Assembly: GCA_018401435.1 (NCBI GenBank)
Contig: JAGYJW010000045.1
Span: 1-54,300 of the forward strand
Direction of reading: 5' to 3'
Length of the DNA stretch: 54,300 nt
Source of the DNA: Deltaproteobacteria bacterium
GTDB lineage: Bacteria; Myxococcota_A; UBA796; UBA2385
Part shown: in pieces, positions 32,518 to 40,280 of the stretch
Layout: each line of letters opens with the position of its first letter
Position numbering within the stretch: position 1 is the stretch's first letter
Program-made: the position numbers and the translations under genes
The notes under the pieces: generated by a model
What the model was told of the DNA's origin: nothing
The model's input: the letters and a program-made list of their open reading frames with translations, nothing else
The model's database searches: none

Positions 32518-32550
32518 CGTGAAGGCGAGCACTATAGCCCCATCTTCACG
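32518..32550 (-). promoter_or_regulatory. Inverted repeat around the likely -10 of the esterase gene
   Basis: CGTGAAG (32518-32524) and CTTCACG (32544-32550) frame a 19-bp spacer which on the minus strand contains TATAGT, about 25 bp before the ATG. It could be an operator over the promoter; the -35 is not obvious. Confidence 0.35.
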
Positions 32551-32671
32551 CATGGACAGCGGCTTGCCGCCTCCGGGCCCACTCCCGGCGCGCGGACCGG
32601 GGCATGAGGCTCGACAACGGGCTAAGGGGGCGGTCCCGAGCGCATCCCGCTGCCGCCGAACAGGAGCCACC

Positions 32672-34963
32672 ATGACCCAGTCGAATCCGGATTCCGTCGC
32701 CCTGAGCGCCGCCTCCGTGCGTGCCGTCTATGCACGCCAGGAGAAGACCCACGCCATCGGCCGCCGCCGGCTGGGCCGCGGCCTGACCCTGGGCGAGAAG
32801 ATCCTCTTCAACCACCTCGCCGACCCCGAGGGTGCGGCCTTCGACCGCAAGAAGAGCTTCCTCGACCTGCACCCCGACCGCGTGGCCATGCAGGACGCCA
32901 CCGCCCAGATGGCCCTGCTGCAGTTCATGGTCGCCGGCAAGGACGAGGCCGCGCTGCCCTCCACGGTGCACTGCGACCACCTCATCCGGGCCTATGAAGG
33001 CGCCAATTCGGACCTCGCCACCGCCAACGACGAAAACAACGAGGTCTACGCCTTTCTGCAGAGCGTCTGCGCCCGCTACGGCCTGGGCTTCTGGAAGCCC
33101 GGTGCGGGCATCATCCACCAGGTGGTGCTCGAAAACTACGCTTTCCCCGGCGCCCTGATGATCGGCACCGACTCGCACACCCCCAACGCCGGCGGCCTGG
33201 GCATGATCGCCGTGGGCGTGGGCGGGGCCGACGCCGTGGACGCCATGGTGGGCCTGCCCTGGGAGGTGCTGAACCCCGGCTTCATCGGCGTCAAGCTCAC
33301 CGGCCGCCTGTCCTCCTGGGCCAGCGCCAAGGACGTCATCATCCGGGTCTGCGAGCTGCTCACCGTCAAGGGCGGCACCAACAGCATCGTCGAGTACTTC
33401 GGCGAGGGTGCCGAGAGCATCAGCGCCACCGGCAAGGCCACCATCTGCAATATGGGCGCCGAACACGGGGCCACCACCTCGCTCTTCCCCTTCGACGCCA
33501 AGATGGCCGAGTACCTGACCGCCACCAACCGGGGCGAGATCGCCCGCCTGGCCGAGGCCCACGCCGCAGAGCTGCGGGCCGACCCGGAGGTCTACGCCAA
33601 CCCCGAGAAGTACTACGACCAGGTCATCCACATCGACCTGTCCACCCTGGGGCCCCGCGTGGTGGGCCCCCACACCCCGGATCGCGGCCGCCCCATCCAG
33701 GACCTGGGCGCCGAGGCCGACAAGGAGGGCTGGCCCCGGCACATCAGCGCCGCGCTGATCGGCTCCTGCACCAACTCCTCCTATGAAGACATCAGCCGGG
33801 CCGCCCACATCGCGCGCCAGGCCGCTGAAAAGGGCGTGAAGGCCGCCGTGGACTTCATGATCACCCCCGGATCGGACTCGGTGATGGCCACCATCCAGCG
33901 GGATGGCTTCATGGACGACTTCGCCGCCATCGGCGGCGTGGTGCTGGCCAATGCCTGCGGCCCCTGCATCGGCCAGTGGCAGCGCGACAGCATCAAGAAG
34001 GGGGATGTGAACTCCATCATCACCTCCTTCAACCGCAACTTCCGCGGCCGCAACGACGCCAACCCCGAGACCCTGGCCTTCATCGGCAGCCCCGAGCTGG
34101 TCACCGCCATCGCCTTGTCGGGCGACCTGGGCTTCGACCCCGCCCGGGACAGCCTGACGGCGGCCGATGGCTCGACCTTCATGCTGCAGGCCCCCAGCGG
34201 CGAGGAGCTTCCCCCCAAGGGCTTCTTGGACCCGCGCGACGGCTATGTCGCCCCCTTGGCCCTGGACCACCGCCACGACGCCGAGGTGCACATCGCCCCC
34301 GGCAGCGACCGCATCGAGCGCCTGACCCCCTTCGCCGCCTGGGATGGCCAGGACCTGTCGGGCCTGCGCATCCTGGTCAAGGCCCGGGGCAAGTGCACCA
34401 CCGACCACATCTCGGCGGCCGGCCCCTGGCTCACCTACCGGGGCCACCTCACCAACATCTCCGGCAACCTGATGGCGGGCGCCCTCAACGATCTCACCGG
34501 CGAACACGGCATCGGCGTGGACTTCGTGAGCGGCGACAAGGGCACCCACCCCGACATCGCCAGGAACTACCGCGCGGTTGGTCAGGACTGGGTGATCTTC
34601 GGGGATGAGAACTATGGCGAGGGCTCCAGCCGCGAACACGCTGCCATGGAGCCCCGGCATATGGGCGGTCGTGCGGTCATCGTGCGCAGCTTCGCCCGCA
34701 TCCACGAGACCAACCTCAAGAAGCAGGGCGTGCTGCCCCTGACCTTCGCCAACCCCGCCGACTACGACAAGGTGCGTGGCGACGACACGGTGGCCATCGT
34801 CGGCATCGGCAGCATCGCCACGGGCGGCTCGCCCACCGTGGTCCTCACCCACGCCGACGGCACCGTGGACGAGATCCCCACCCGCAACACGATCTCGCCC
34901 GAGCAGTTCGCCTGGTTCAGGGCGGGCAGCGCGCTGAACGAGATCCGGGCCAACGCCCGCTGA
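32672..34963 (+). CDS. acn: Aconitate hydratase (mitochondrial-type)
   Basis: 763 residues, ATG at 32672 with AGGAG upstream. The enzyme interconverts citrate and isocitrate in the TCA cycle. All iron-sulfur ligands are visible: Cys in IGSCTNSS and the pair in NACGPCIGQ. Other landmarks are MIGTDSHTPNAGGLG, the active-site segment GKCTTDHISAAGPWL and the swivel-domain loop GDENYGEGSSREHAAMEPR. The length of about 760 matches mitochondrial aconitase rather than the 890-residue AcnA or AcnB. It stands alone, followed by a strong terminator, and is presumably constitutively expressed. Upstream in-frame ATG codons lack a ribosome site and family similarity. Confidence 0.96.
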   Translation: MTQSNPDSVALSAASVRAVYARQEKTHAIGRRRLGRGLTLGEKILFNHLADPEGAAFDRKKSFLDLHPDRVAMQDATAQMALLQFMVAGKDEAALPSTVHCDHLIRAYEGANSDLATANDENNEVYAFLQSVCARYGLGFWKPGAGIIHQVVLENYAFPGALMIGTDSHTPNAGGLGMIAVGVGGADAVDAMVGLPWEVLNPGFIGVKLTGRLSSWASAKDVIIRVCELLTVKGGTNSIVEYFGEGAESISATGKATICNMGAEHGATTSLFPFDAKMAEYLTATNRGEIARLAEAHAAELRADPEVYANPEKYYDQVIHIDLSTLGPRVVGPHTPDRGRPIQDLGAEADKEGWPRHISAALIGSCTNSSYEDISRAAHIARQAAEKGVKAAVDFMITPGSDSVMATIQRDGFMDDFAAIGGVVLANACGPCIGQWQRDSIKKGDVNSIITSFNRNFRGRNDANPETLAFIGSPELVTAIALSGDLGFDPARDSLTAADGSTFMLQAPSGEELPPKGFLDPRDGYVAPLALDHRHDAEVHIAPGSDRIERLTPFAAWDGQDLSGLRILVKARGKCTTDHISAAGPWLTYRGHLTNISGNLMAGALNDLTGEHGIGVDFVSGDKGTHPDIARNYRAVGQDWVIFGDENYGEGSSREHAAMEPRHMGGRAVIVRSFARIHETNLKKQGVLPLTFANPADYDKVRGDDTVAIVGIGSIATGGSPTVVLTHADGTVDEIPTRNTISPEQFAWFRAGSALNEIRANAR

Positions 34964-34986
34964 CGCCAGGGTCGGCTTCGGTCGCG

Positions 34987-35024
34987 GGGGCTCACCGGGG
35001 GATCTCGGTGGGCCCCTTCTCTTT
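34987..35024 (+). terminator. Rho-independent terminator of the aconitase gene
   Basis: 11-bp stem (GGGGCTCACCG with CGGTGGGCCCC, one wobble pair), an 8-nt loop, then TTCTCTTT. It lies 24 bp past the stop. Confidence 0.85.
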
Positions 35025-35079
35025 GGATCGCCCAGGATCGGCTGCTGGGGGCGCAGGACGCCAGTCCGGCGATCTTTTT

Positions 35080-35107
35080 TTGACGGCCTGTGCAAACCGG
35101 GTACAAA
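35080..35107 (+). promoter_or_regulatory. Candidate sigma70 promoter of the DUF4397-type lipoprotein
   Basis: TTGACG (35080-35085), a 16-bp spacer and TACAAA (35102-35107). The surrounding 100 bp are unusually AT-rich for this window and contain a repeated CAAACTG. It is the best -35 in the window and lies about 50 bp before the ATG. Confidence 0.5.
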
Positions 35108-35156
35108 CTGTCTGCAAGCAGTATTCAAACTGCATATAACAGACGGAGTTCCTCCC

Positions 35157-36017
35157 ATGCGCCTCTCGATTCACAGCCTCTTCGCCCTCTCCTTCGCCGC
35201 CCTCATCGCCTGCAACGACAAGGACGACAGCGGCGGCGCCGACGACGCGGCGGACGGCGCCGATGGCGCGGACGGCACGGATGGCACCGACGGTACCGAT
35301 GGCACCGACGGTACCGATGGCACGGACGGCACCGACGGCGCCGACGGTACGGATGGCACCGACGGTACCGACGGCAGCGCCGCCACCGCCCGCATCCGCC
35401 TGATCCACCTCGCTCCGGATGTTCCCGGCGTCGATGTGCACGTCAATGGCGCCGCAGAGCCCATCGTGCCCAACCTCGAGTTCCCCGACGGCACCCCCTA
35501 TGTGGATGTGCCCGCCGCCACCTACGACTTCCAGGTCGCGCTGGCTGGCAGCGGGGTGGAGAATGCCGCGCTGGAGGTCGAGGGCCTCCCGCTGGACGCC
35601 GACATGTCCTATACCGCCGCAGCCATGGGCAGCCTGGCCGACGGCAACATCGGCGTGGTGGCGCTGGTGGACGACGACAAGGACATCCCCGCCGGCAGCT
35701 TCCGGGTGCAGGTGGTGCATGCGGCCGAAGGCGTGGGCGAGGTGGACATCTGGAATGTCACCGGCGCCACCCCGTCGCCCCTGCTCGAGAATGTGCCCTT
35801 CAAGGCCTTCGCCACCCTCGACCTGCCCGCGGCGGCCTACTCGGTGGGCATCGACGTCGACAACGACGCCAACCCCGACCTGGTCTTCAACCTGCCCGAC
35901 CTGCCGGCCGACCTCTTCGTGAACCTCTACGCGGTCAACGACAACAGCGGCAACGTCTTCCTTCTGGCGCAGCTGCCCGATGGCAGCACCGCCCGGATCG
36001 ACCCCGCCCCCATGTAG
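35157..36017 (+). CDS. DUF4397-type lipoprotein with DGT linker
   Basis: 286 residues, ATG at 35157 (GGAG upstream). Lipobox at LIAC-N, then an acidic stretch and about 14 Asp-Gly-(Thr/Ala) triplets (residues about 33-75). Two related domains of about 95 residues follow. The first opens RIRLIHLAPDVPGVDVHVNG and the second VQVVHAAEGVGEVDIWNVTG, a pattern typical of DUF4397 (PF14344), a beta-sandwich found in exported bacterial proteins of unknown function. The linker probably holds the pair away from the membrane. It is expressed from its own good promoter and is monocistronic. Confidence 0.83.
   Translation: MRLSIHSLFALSFAALIACNDKDDSGGADDAADGADGADGTDGTDGTDGTDGTDGTDGTDGADGTDGTDGTDGSAATARIRLIHLAPDVPGVDVHVNGAAEPIVPNLEFPDGTPYVDVPAATYDFQVALAGSGVENAALEVEGLPLDADMSYTAAAMGSLADGNIGVVALVDDDKDIPAGSFRVQVVHAAEGVGEVDIWNVTGATPSPLLENVPFKAFATLDLPAAAYSVGIDVDNDANPDLVFNLPDLPADLFVNLYAVNDNSGNVFLLAQLPDGSTARIDPAPM
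35253..35381 (+). repeat. Tandem 9-bp repeat coding for DGT triplets
   Basis: Units of the form GACGG(C/T)ACC/GATGG(C/T)ACC alternate about 14 times. Synonymous variation between units suggests the array is not purely recent. Confidence 0.85.
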
Positions 36018-36088
36018 AACTCCTGCGACCCTGGGTGCCCGCGCCGCTGGGGAGAGGGGTGCGGTCGCCCAGGGCCGTCTGGCTGGCT

Positions 36089-37069
36089 TCAGCGGGCGCG
36101 CCCCGGCAGGCAGGGCAGGCCCAACAGGGCGGCCGGCACCTGGGAGAGGATCCACCAGGCGCCGGCATAGGCCACCGCGCCGGCCTGATCGACCCCAAAG
36201 AGGGCCAGCACCGCGACGCTCGCGGCCGCTGGCCCTGCCGCGTAGGTGGGCGGCAGCACCACCGAGGCCAGCGACGAGATGGCCAGGATTCCCGAGGCCG
36301 CCAGCCAGGGCAGGGGGACGTCGAGGCCCACCGCCGGCAAGGCCAGGGCGAAGGCGCCGACCGTGGCGGCCACGTCAACCCCGGCCAGCAGCAGGTTGAG
36401 GGCGAGGCTGCGCGGGGCCGTCAGGCTGTCGCTGGACTGGCGCAGGGTCTCGCGGATCAGCGCCAGGGGCCCCGGTCCGCTGGGCCTGGCCTCGGCGCCG
36501 GCGAGCCGCCGGCCGATGAGCACCCCCAGCACGGCCACGGCGATGCCGCCCAAGGTGAGCAGCGTGACCAGGGTGAGGGCGTCGCGGTGGGCGGCGGCCC
36601 CCAGCAGGGCCTGCCACTGGCTGGCCCCCACCAGCAGCACGGCACCCAAGGTGAGGCCGAAGACCGCAGCCTCCAAGAAGCTGGCCACCCCCACCGCGGC
36701 GGTGGCCGCCCCCAGGGTCACGCCGCACTCCCGCCGCAGCAGGGCGACCGCCGCCACATCCCCCGCCCGGCCGGGCAACACGAGGTTGAGCACCCCTGCG
36801 GCCAGGCCGATGGCCGTGACCTTGGCCAGGGGGGGGCGCGGCGCGTTGAAGGCCATCCACAGCCGCAGCTCGTGCAGCAGCAAGGCGAAGACCTTGACCC
36901 CCAGGGCGGCGGCCAGCCAGGCGGGCTGGGCCTGTTCGAGCACCTCCACCAGCGCGGCCCGATCGGTGTCGCGCAGCAGCAAGGCCAGCACCAGCAGGCT
37001 GCCCAGGGCCTGGGCCACCCCCAGGGCGACGCGCTTGCGGCTGCTGCGGCCTTGGTTGGGCGCCGCCAC
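36089..37069 (-). CDS. LPG-synthase-like / UPF0104 integral membrane protein
   Basis: 326 residues, GTG at 37069, 5 bp after the stop of the lipoprotein upstream. It is hydrophobic, with about eight helices. Family marks of the lysylphosphatidylglycerol-synthase transmembrane type (PF03706) are LRLWMAFNAP, GVLNLVLPGRAGDVAAVALLRRE and SLASVVLPPTYAAGPAAASVAVLALFGV. The cytoplasmic aminoacyl-transferase domain is missing, so a flippase-like role for a lipid is more likely than synthesis. Last gene of the malQ operon as read; it converges with the DUF4397-type gene. Confidence 0.85.
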   Translation of the reverse strand: MAAPNQGRSSRKRVALGVAQALGSLLVLALLLRDTDRAALVEVLEQAQPAWLAAALGVKVFALLLHELRLWMAFNAPRPPLAKVTAIGLAAGVLNLVLPGRAGDVAAVALLRRECGVTLGAATAAVGVASFLEAAVFGLTLGAVLLVGASQWQALLGAAAHRDALTLVTLLTLGGIAVAVLGVLIGRRLAGAEARPSGPGPLALIRETLRQSSDSLTAPRSLALNLLLAGVDVAATVGAFALALPAVGLDVPLPWLAASGILAISSLASVVLPPTYAAGPAAASVAVLALFGVDQAGAVAYAGAWWILSQVPAALLGLPCLPGRAR

Positions 37070-37074
37070 CGGGC

Positions 37075-37680
37075 CTACCGGTAGGTCCGGCAGTCCACCC
37101 GCAGGCGGAAATTGCCGGTTACTCCTTTCTTTCCGTCCACCACGATCAGGTGGGTCTCGGCCCGGTCCACCGTGGTGATGCGCACGCTGCCGCCCCCGCG
37201 GCCCTGGTCCATCTCGCAGACCTGCACGGCGTGGCTGAGGGTGGGGCAGCGGTTGGTGGCGTCGGGGGGCACCGAGATGGACGCGATGTCGAGGTCCACG
37301 CAGTCGCTGCTCAGCGTGACGTCGGCCTGTACATTGCCGGGCACCTCCAGCAGGTAGATGGCCTCGGGCGCCTCCTCGTACTGGTGGCGCTGCGGGCCAC
37401 AGAACTTGCCCACATAGAAGGCGTCGTCGTAGTTCTGCTCACCAAAGGCGTTGTTGCCTTGGACCTGGTCGCCGCAGGAGAGGGTGGCCATGGCGCAGCC
37501 CTTGGGGGCTGGCGTGCTGAAAGGCTCGTCGCAGGGCACCTTCTCGGTGGCGAATTCGGGATCGACCTCGCGCACCGAGGGCACCACCTCGTTGATGGTG
37601 CGGCCAATATCCGTGCCGCTGCAGGCCAGCACGACGGGAAGCGCCGCAGCGCAAAGAACGAGGAGGGGACGTCGGATCAT
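37075..37680 (-). CDS. Lipoprotein of unknown function
   Basis: 201 residues from ATG at 37680, with AGGAG upstream and ATGA overlap with the rhodanese stop. Lipobox at LPVVLAC-S. The mature protein has six to eight cysteines (KVPCDEPFS, KGCAMATLSCGD, NRCPTLSHAVQVCEMD, VDCRTY) and a beta-sandwich-like C-terminus with GSVRITTVDRAETHLIVVDG, reminiscent of bacterial pre-peptidase C-terminal or CUB-like domains. No enzyme motif. Translational coupling to the rhodanese gene suggests they act together in the envelope. Confidence 0.75.
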   Translation of the reverse strand: MIRRPLLVLCAAALPVVLACSGTDIGRTINEVVPSVREVDPEFATEKVPCDEPFSTPAPKGCAMATLSCGDQVQGNNAFGEQNYDDAFYVGKFCGPQRHQYEEAPEAIYLLEVPGNVQADVTLSSDCVDLDIASISVPPDATNRCPTLSHAVQVCEMDQGRGGGSVRITTVDRAETHLIVVDGKKGVTGNFRLRVDCRTYR

Positions 37681-38174
37681 GGGCTCTCCTGGACCGGCTC
37701 GACCGCGCCCCCCGCCGCCTTCCAGGCCTGCAGGCCTCCCAGCAGCAGGACGGCGTCGTCGATTCCGCGGAAACGAAGGAAGCGGACCGCCTGCCGGCTG
37801 ATCCGGCCATCGTCGCAGTAGACCACGACGGGTTCGCCAGCGGGGGGCAGCTCGGCGAGGTCGATGCCCAGGGTGGCCATGGGCAGGTGCTCGCTGCCCG
37901 GAATGGCGGCGCTGCGGCTGCCCCGCACATCCACCAGGGTGAAGGGTCGGGCCTCGCGCACCCAACCCAAGACGCTGGCGGGGCTGCGCTCCATGCGGCC
38001 GGCATCATAGTCGTCGGGCACGTCGAAGCCGGGGATGTTCCGTGCGCCAGAGCGCTCTTCGGATGCGCCTTCTCGCGCATTTCGGGCCTGCTGCCGCTCC
38101 AGCTCCCGCTCTTGCACCGCGCGGGCGACACGGCCGAGCACGGCGAAGGGCAGGTTGGCGATGCGCTTGAGCAT
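37677..38174 (-). CDS. Rhodanese-like domain protein
   Basis: 165 residues from ATG at 38174. The first about 55 residues are a basic, helical N-terminal extension with KRIANLPFAVLGRVARAVQE, followed by a rhodanese domain: FTLVDVRGSRSAAIPGSEHLP, the catalytic loop VVVYCDDGRISRQAVRFLR (Cys nucleophile) and DAVLLLGGLQAWKAAGG. Rhodaneses carry sulfane sulfur on this Cys. No signal peptide is clear, so the protein is probably cytoplasmic. It stands 17 bp after malQ. Confidence 0.88.
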   Translation of the reverse strand: MLKRIANLPFAVLGRVARAVQERELERQQARNAREGASEERSGARNIPGFDVPDDYDAGRMERSPASVLGWVREARPFTLVDVRGSRSAAIPGSEHLPMATLGIDLAELPPAGEPVVVYCDDGRISRQAVRFLRFRGIDDAVLLLGGLQAWKAAGGAVEPVQESP

Positions 38175-38191
38175 GGGGGTCCCGGGGGCGG

Positions 38192-39679
38192 TCAGCGCGG
38201 CGCGGGCCGTGCGCGTCCAAAGGTGGCGGTCAGCTCGGCGAGGCGGGCGCTGGCGTGGACGTCGGGCAGGTGCAGGGCCCGCCAGGCCCAGTTGCCGGTG
38301 GCGACGCCGGGCGTGTTGAAGCGGGCTTCCGAGCCCAGGCCCAGCAGGTCTTGGAGCTGGGTGACCGCCGTGTCGGCGACGCTGGACCAGGCCATGCGCA
38401 GCAGGTCCCAGTGGGGCTCTTCGCCGCTGCGGGCGACATAGACGCGGAAGCGGTGGCGGGTGAGGTCGTCGGTGCTGCGGTACCAGCCCAGGCTGGTGTC
38501 GTTGTCGTGGGTGCCCGTATAGACCACCCAGCGCCGGTCGTCGTAATTGTGGGGAAGAAACGGGTGGTGCGGGTTCCCGTTGAATCCGAACTGCAGGATC
38601 TTCATGCCCGGCAGGCCCAGGTCCTTGCGCAGGGCGTGCACCTCGGGGCCGATCTCGCCGAGGTCTTCGACGAAGATGGGCAGGGGACCCAGCTCCTGGC
38701 GCAGCTGGTCGAAGAGGGCCTTGCCGGGACCGGCCGCCCAGTGGCCCCCCTTGGCGTCCGGCGCCCCCCGGGCGACCTCCCAGGCCGCGACGAAGCCGCG
38801 GAAGTGGTCGATGCGAACCTCGTCCACCAGCGAGAAGAGGTTGCGGATGCGGGCGACCCACCACGCGTAGCCCTCGCGGGCCTGGGCCGGCCAATCGTAG
38901 TGGGGGTTGCCCCAGAGCTGGCCATCGGGCGAGAAGTAGTCCGGCGGGACCCCAGCGATGGGATCGGGGTGCCAGCGGCCGTTCTCTTCGATGCCCTTGA
39001 AGCGTTCGCGCCCTGCCCACACATCGCAGCTGCCGCCCGAGACGAAGATGGGCACATCGCCCAGGATGCGGATGCCCCGGCTGTGGGCCGCCGACCGCAG
39101 CTGCCCCCACTGCTGCCAGAAGAGCAGCTGCAGGGCGATCTCGGTCTGCACCTGGGCCTGGTGCTTCTTGCGGGCGGCCGCCATCGCCCGGCCGTCGCGG
39201 CGCGCCAGGGGGGCGGGCAGATCCTGCCAGGCCGTCACGCCATGGGCCTGCAGCAGGGCCTGGTAGAGGGCCCAGTCCTGCACCCAGGGCTGCGCCTCGG
39301 CGAAGCGCTGCAAGGCGTCGGGGTCGGCCTCGGCCAGCCGCCGGGCGGCCTCGGCCACCAGCGGGCGCTGCCAGTCCCGCACGATCGCCTCGGAGACCCG
39401 GCTGCCGTCGTGGAAAGGAATGACCAGCTCACGCGCCTCAAGCAGGCCCGCTTCGACCAGGCGGTGCGGGCTGATGAGGTGCGTACCCCCCGCGAAGGCG
39501 CTGGGGCTGTCATAGGGGGAGAGGCCGCCACCCGTTGGATGCAGAGGAAGAACCTGCCATAATCCAACACCCACCTCGACCATCCAGTCGAGAAAGGCGA
39601 CGGCACCCTCGCCCAGATCCCCGAGGGGGCCCGGGCCGGGCAAGGCGGTAGGATGGGCGAGAATTCCGGCGCGTCTCAT
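38192..39679 (-). CDS. malQ: 4-alpha-glucanotransferase (amylomaltase)
   Basis: 495 residues, ATG at 39679. A GH77 enzyme that disproportionates maltodextrins. The catalytic set is complete: nucleophile Asp in VRIDHFRG, acid/base Glu in IFVEDLGEIG, and the stabilising Asp in VYTGTHDNDTS. Other family stretches are the N-terminal HPTALPGPGPLGDLG, LPLHPTGGGLSPYDSPSAFAG and GVPPDYFSPDGQLWGNPHYDW. It is the first gene of a four-gene leftward operon and diverges from the 53-residue basic protein gene. No glycogen phosphorylase is in the window. Confidence 0.96.
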   Translation of the reverse strand: MRRAGILAHPTALPGPGPLGDLGEGAVAFLDWMVEVGVGLWQVLPLHPTGGGLSPYDSPSAFAGGTHLISPHRLVEAGLLEARELVIPFHDGSRVSEAIVRDWQRPLVAEAARRLAEADPDALQRFAEAQPWVQDWALYQALLQAHGVTAWQDLPAPLARRDGRAMAAARKKHQAQVQTEIALQLLFWQQWGQLRSAAHSRGIRILGDVPIFVSGGSCDVWAGRERFKGIEENGRWHPDPIAGVPPDYFSPDGQLWGNPHYDWPAQAREGYAWWVARIRNLFSLVDEVRIDHFRGFVAAWEVARGAPDAKGGHWAAGPGKALFDQLRQELGPLPIFVEDLGEIGPEVHALRKDLGLPGMKILQFGFNGNPHHPFLPHNYDDRRWVVYTGTHDNDTSLGWYRSTDDLTRHRFRVYVARSGEEPHWDLLRMAWSSVADTAVTQLQDLLGLGSEARFNTPGVATGNWAWRALHLPDVHASARLAELTATFGRARPAPR

Positions 39680-39800
39680 GGTGCTGCGCTTCTAATCGGT
39701 TGAGCCTCGGCCGGGGATGCGATAGCCCTCCGGGCTGTCACCCTTCCGCGGGGCGCGCCCGATCCGGACGCATGCTCCCGACCCCTTTCTGGAGGTTCCC

Positions 39801-39962
39801 ATGGCCCGCTCCGTCAAGTCGTCCAAGTCCGCCCGCCACCGTGCCAAGCTCAAGGCCAAGCACACCAAGCAGCGCGCCCGCAAGTCCGGCCTGATGGCCA
39901 AGCGCGTGAGCGGCGGCCGCATGAAGCGCGTCAAGCGCGCGATGGCCTACCTGAACTACTAA
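39801..39962 (+). CDS. 53-residue acid-free basic protein
   Basis: ATG at 39801, a perfect GGAGG 5 nt upstream, TAA at 39960-39962, and a strong terminator 43 bp later. The product has 10 Lys, 9 Arg, 2 His and no Asp or Glu; it starts MARSVKSSKSARHRAKLKAK and ends MAYLNY. Its composition resembles small ribosomal or nucleoid proteins, for example a bS22/bL36-like or RNA-binding peptide; I do not recognise a family. A single-gene transcript with good signals argues it is real and well expressed. Codon usage matches its neighbours. Confidence 0.75.
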   Translation: MARSVKSSKSARHRAKLKAKHTKQRARKSGLMAKRVSGGRMKRVKRAMAYLNY

Positions 39963-40004
39963 GGCCGATCCGGTCGGCGCCCCGGGCGCTGCCGGTCCAC
40001 CACC

Positions 40005-40043
40005 CGCCCCCGATCGCGTCCTGCGGTCGGGGGCGTGTTGTTT
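40005..40043 (+). terminator. Rho-independent terminator of the small basic protein gene
   Basis: Perfect 9-bp stem CGCCCCCGA / TCGGGGGCG with a 13-nt loop, followed by TGTTGTTT. Confidence 0.85.
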
Positions 40044-40159
40044 GGGGGCGGTCGGCCCCCGGGGCGCCAACCGCGCCGGCCCCTGCGCAACGGGCTTCGC
40101 ACCTGCGACCGGAAAGCGGGGGGGCGCCGCTGCAATCGCCAGGGCGGGCCGCTGAATGA

Positions 40160-40182
40160 GAATGAAGTTCACGACTTCATTC
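40160..40182. promoter_or_regulatory. 9-bp palindrome, candidate operator
   Basis: Perfect inverted repeat GAATGAAGT-N5-ACTTCATTC about 100 bp before the carboxypeptidase ATG, in a locally AT-rich patch of a GC-rich region. The shape suits a dimeric repressor site. The 5' side (AATGAGAATGA) looks slightly like a Fur box, not convincingly. Confidence 0.5.
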
Positions 40183-40227
40183 TGGCAGAGGTGATTTCAG
40201 GGCCCTTCGGCGTCGATCCACGAAATA

Positions 40228-40256
40228 TTGACATGCCAATAGCAGGGGTGATGTGA
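40228..40256 (+). promoter_or_regulatory. Candidate promoter of the D,D-carboxypeptidase gene
   Basis: Perfect -35 TTGACA (40228-40233), a 17-bp spacer and a weak -10 ATGTGA (40251-40256). The start codon is 25 bp further. The -10 departs from consensus, as expected for a promoter that needs an activator. Confidence 0.35.
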
Positions 40257-40280
40257 TCTCCCTTTCTCGGGAGGCATGGG

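Noticed and set aside
32546..35158. 870-codon minus-strand open frame
   Set aside because: Antisense of aconitase, whose catalytic motifs are complete on the plus strand.
40160..40182. Fur box
   Set aside because: The match to the hexamer pattern is poor and the downstream gene has no iron link; kept only as a generic palindrome.
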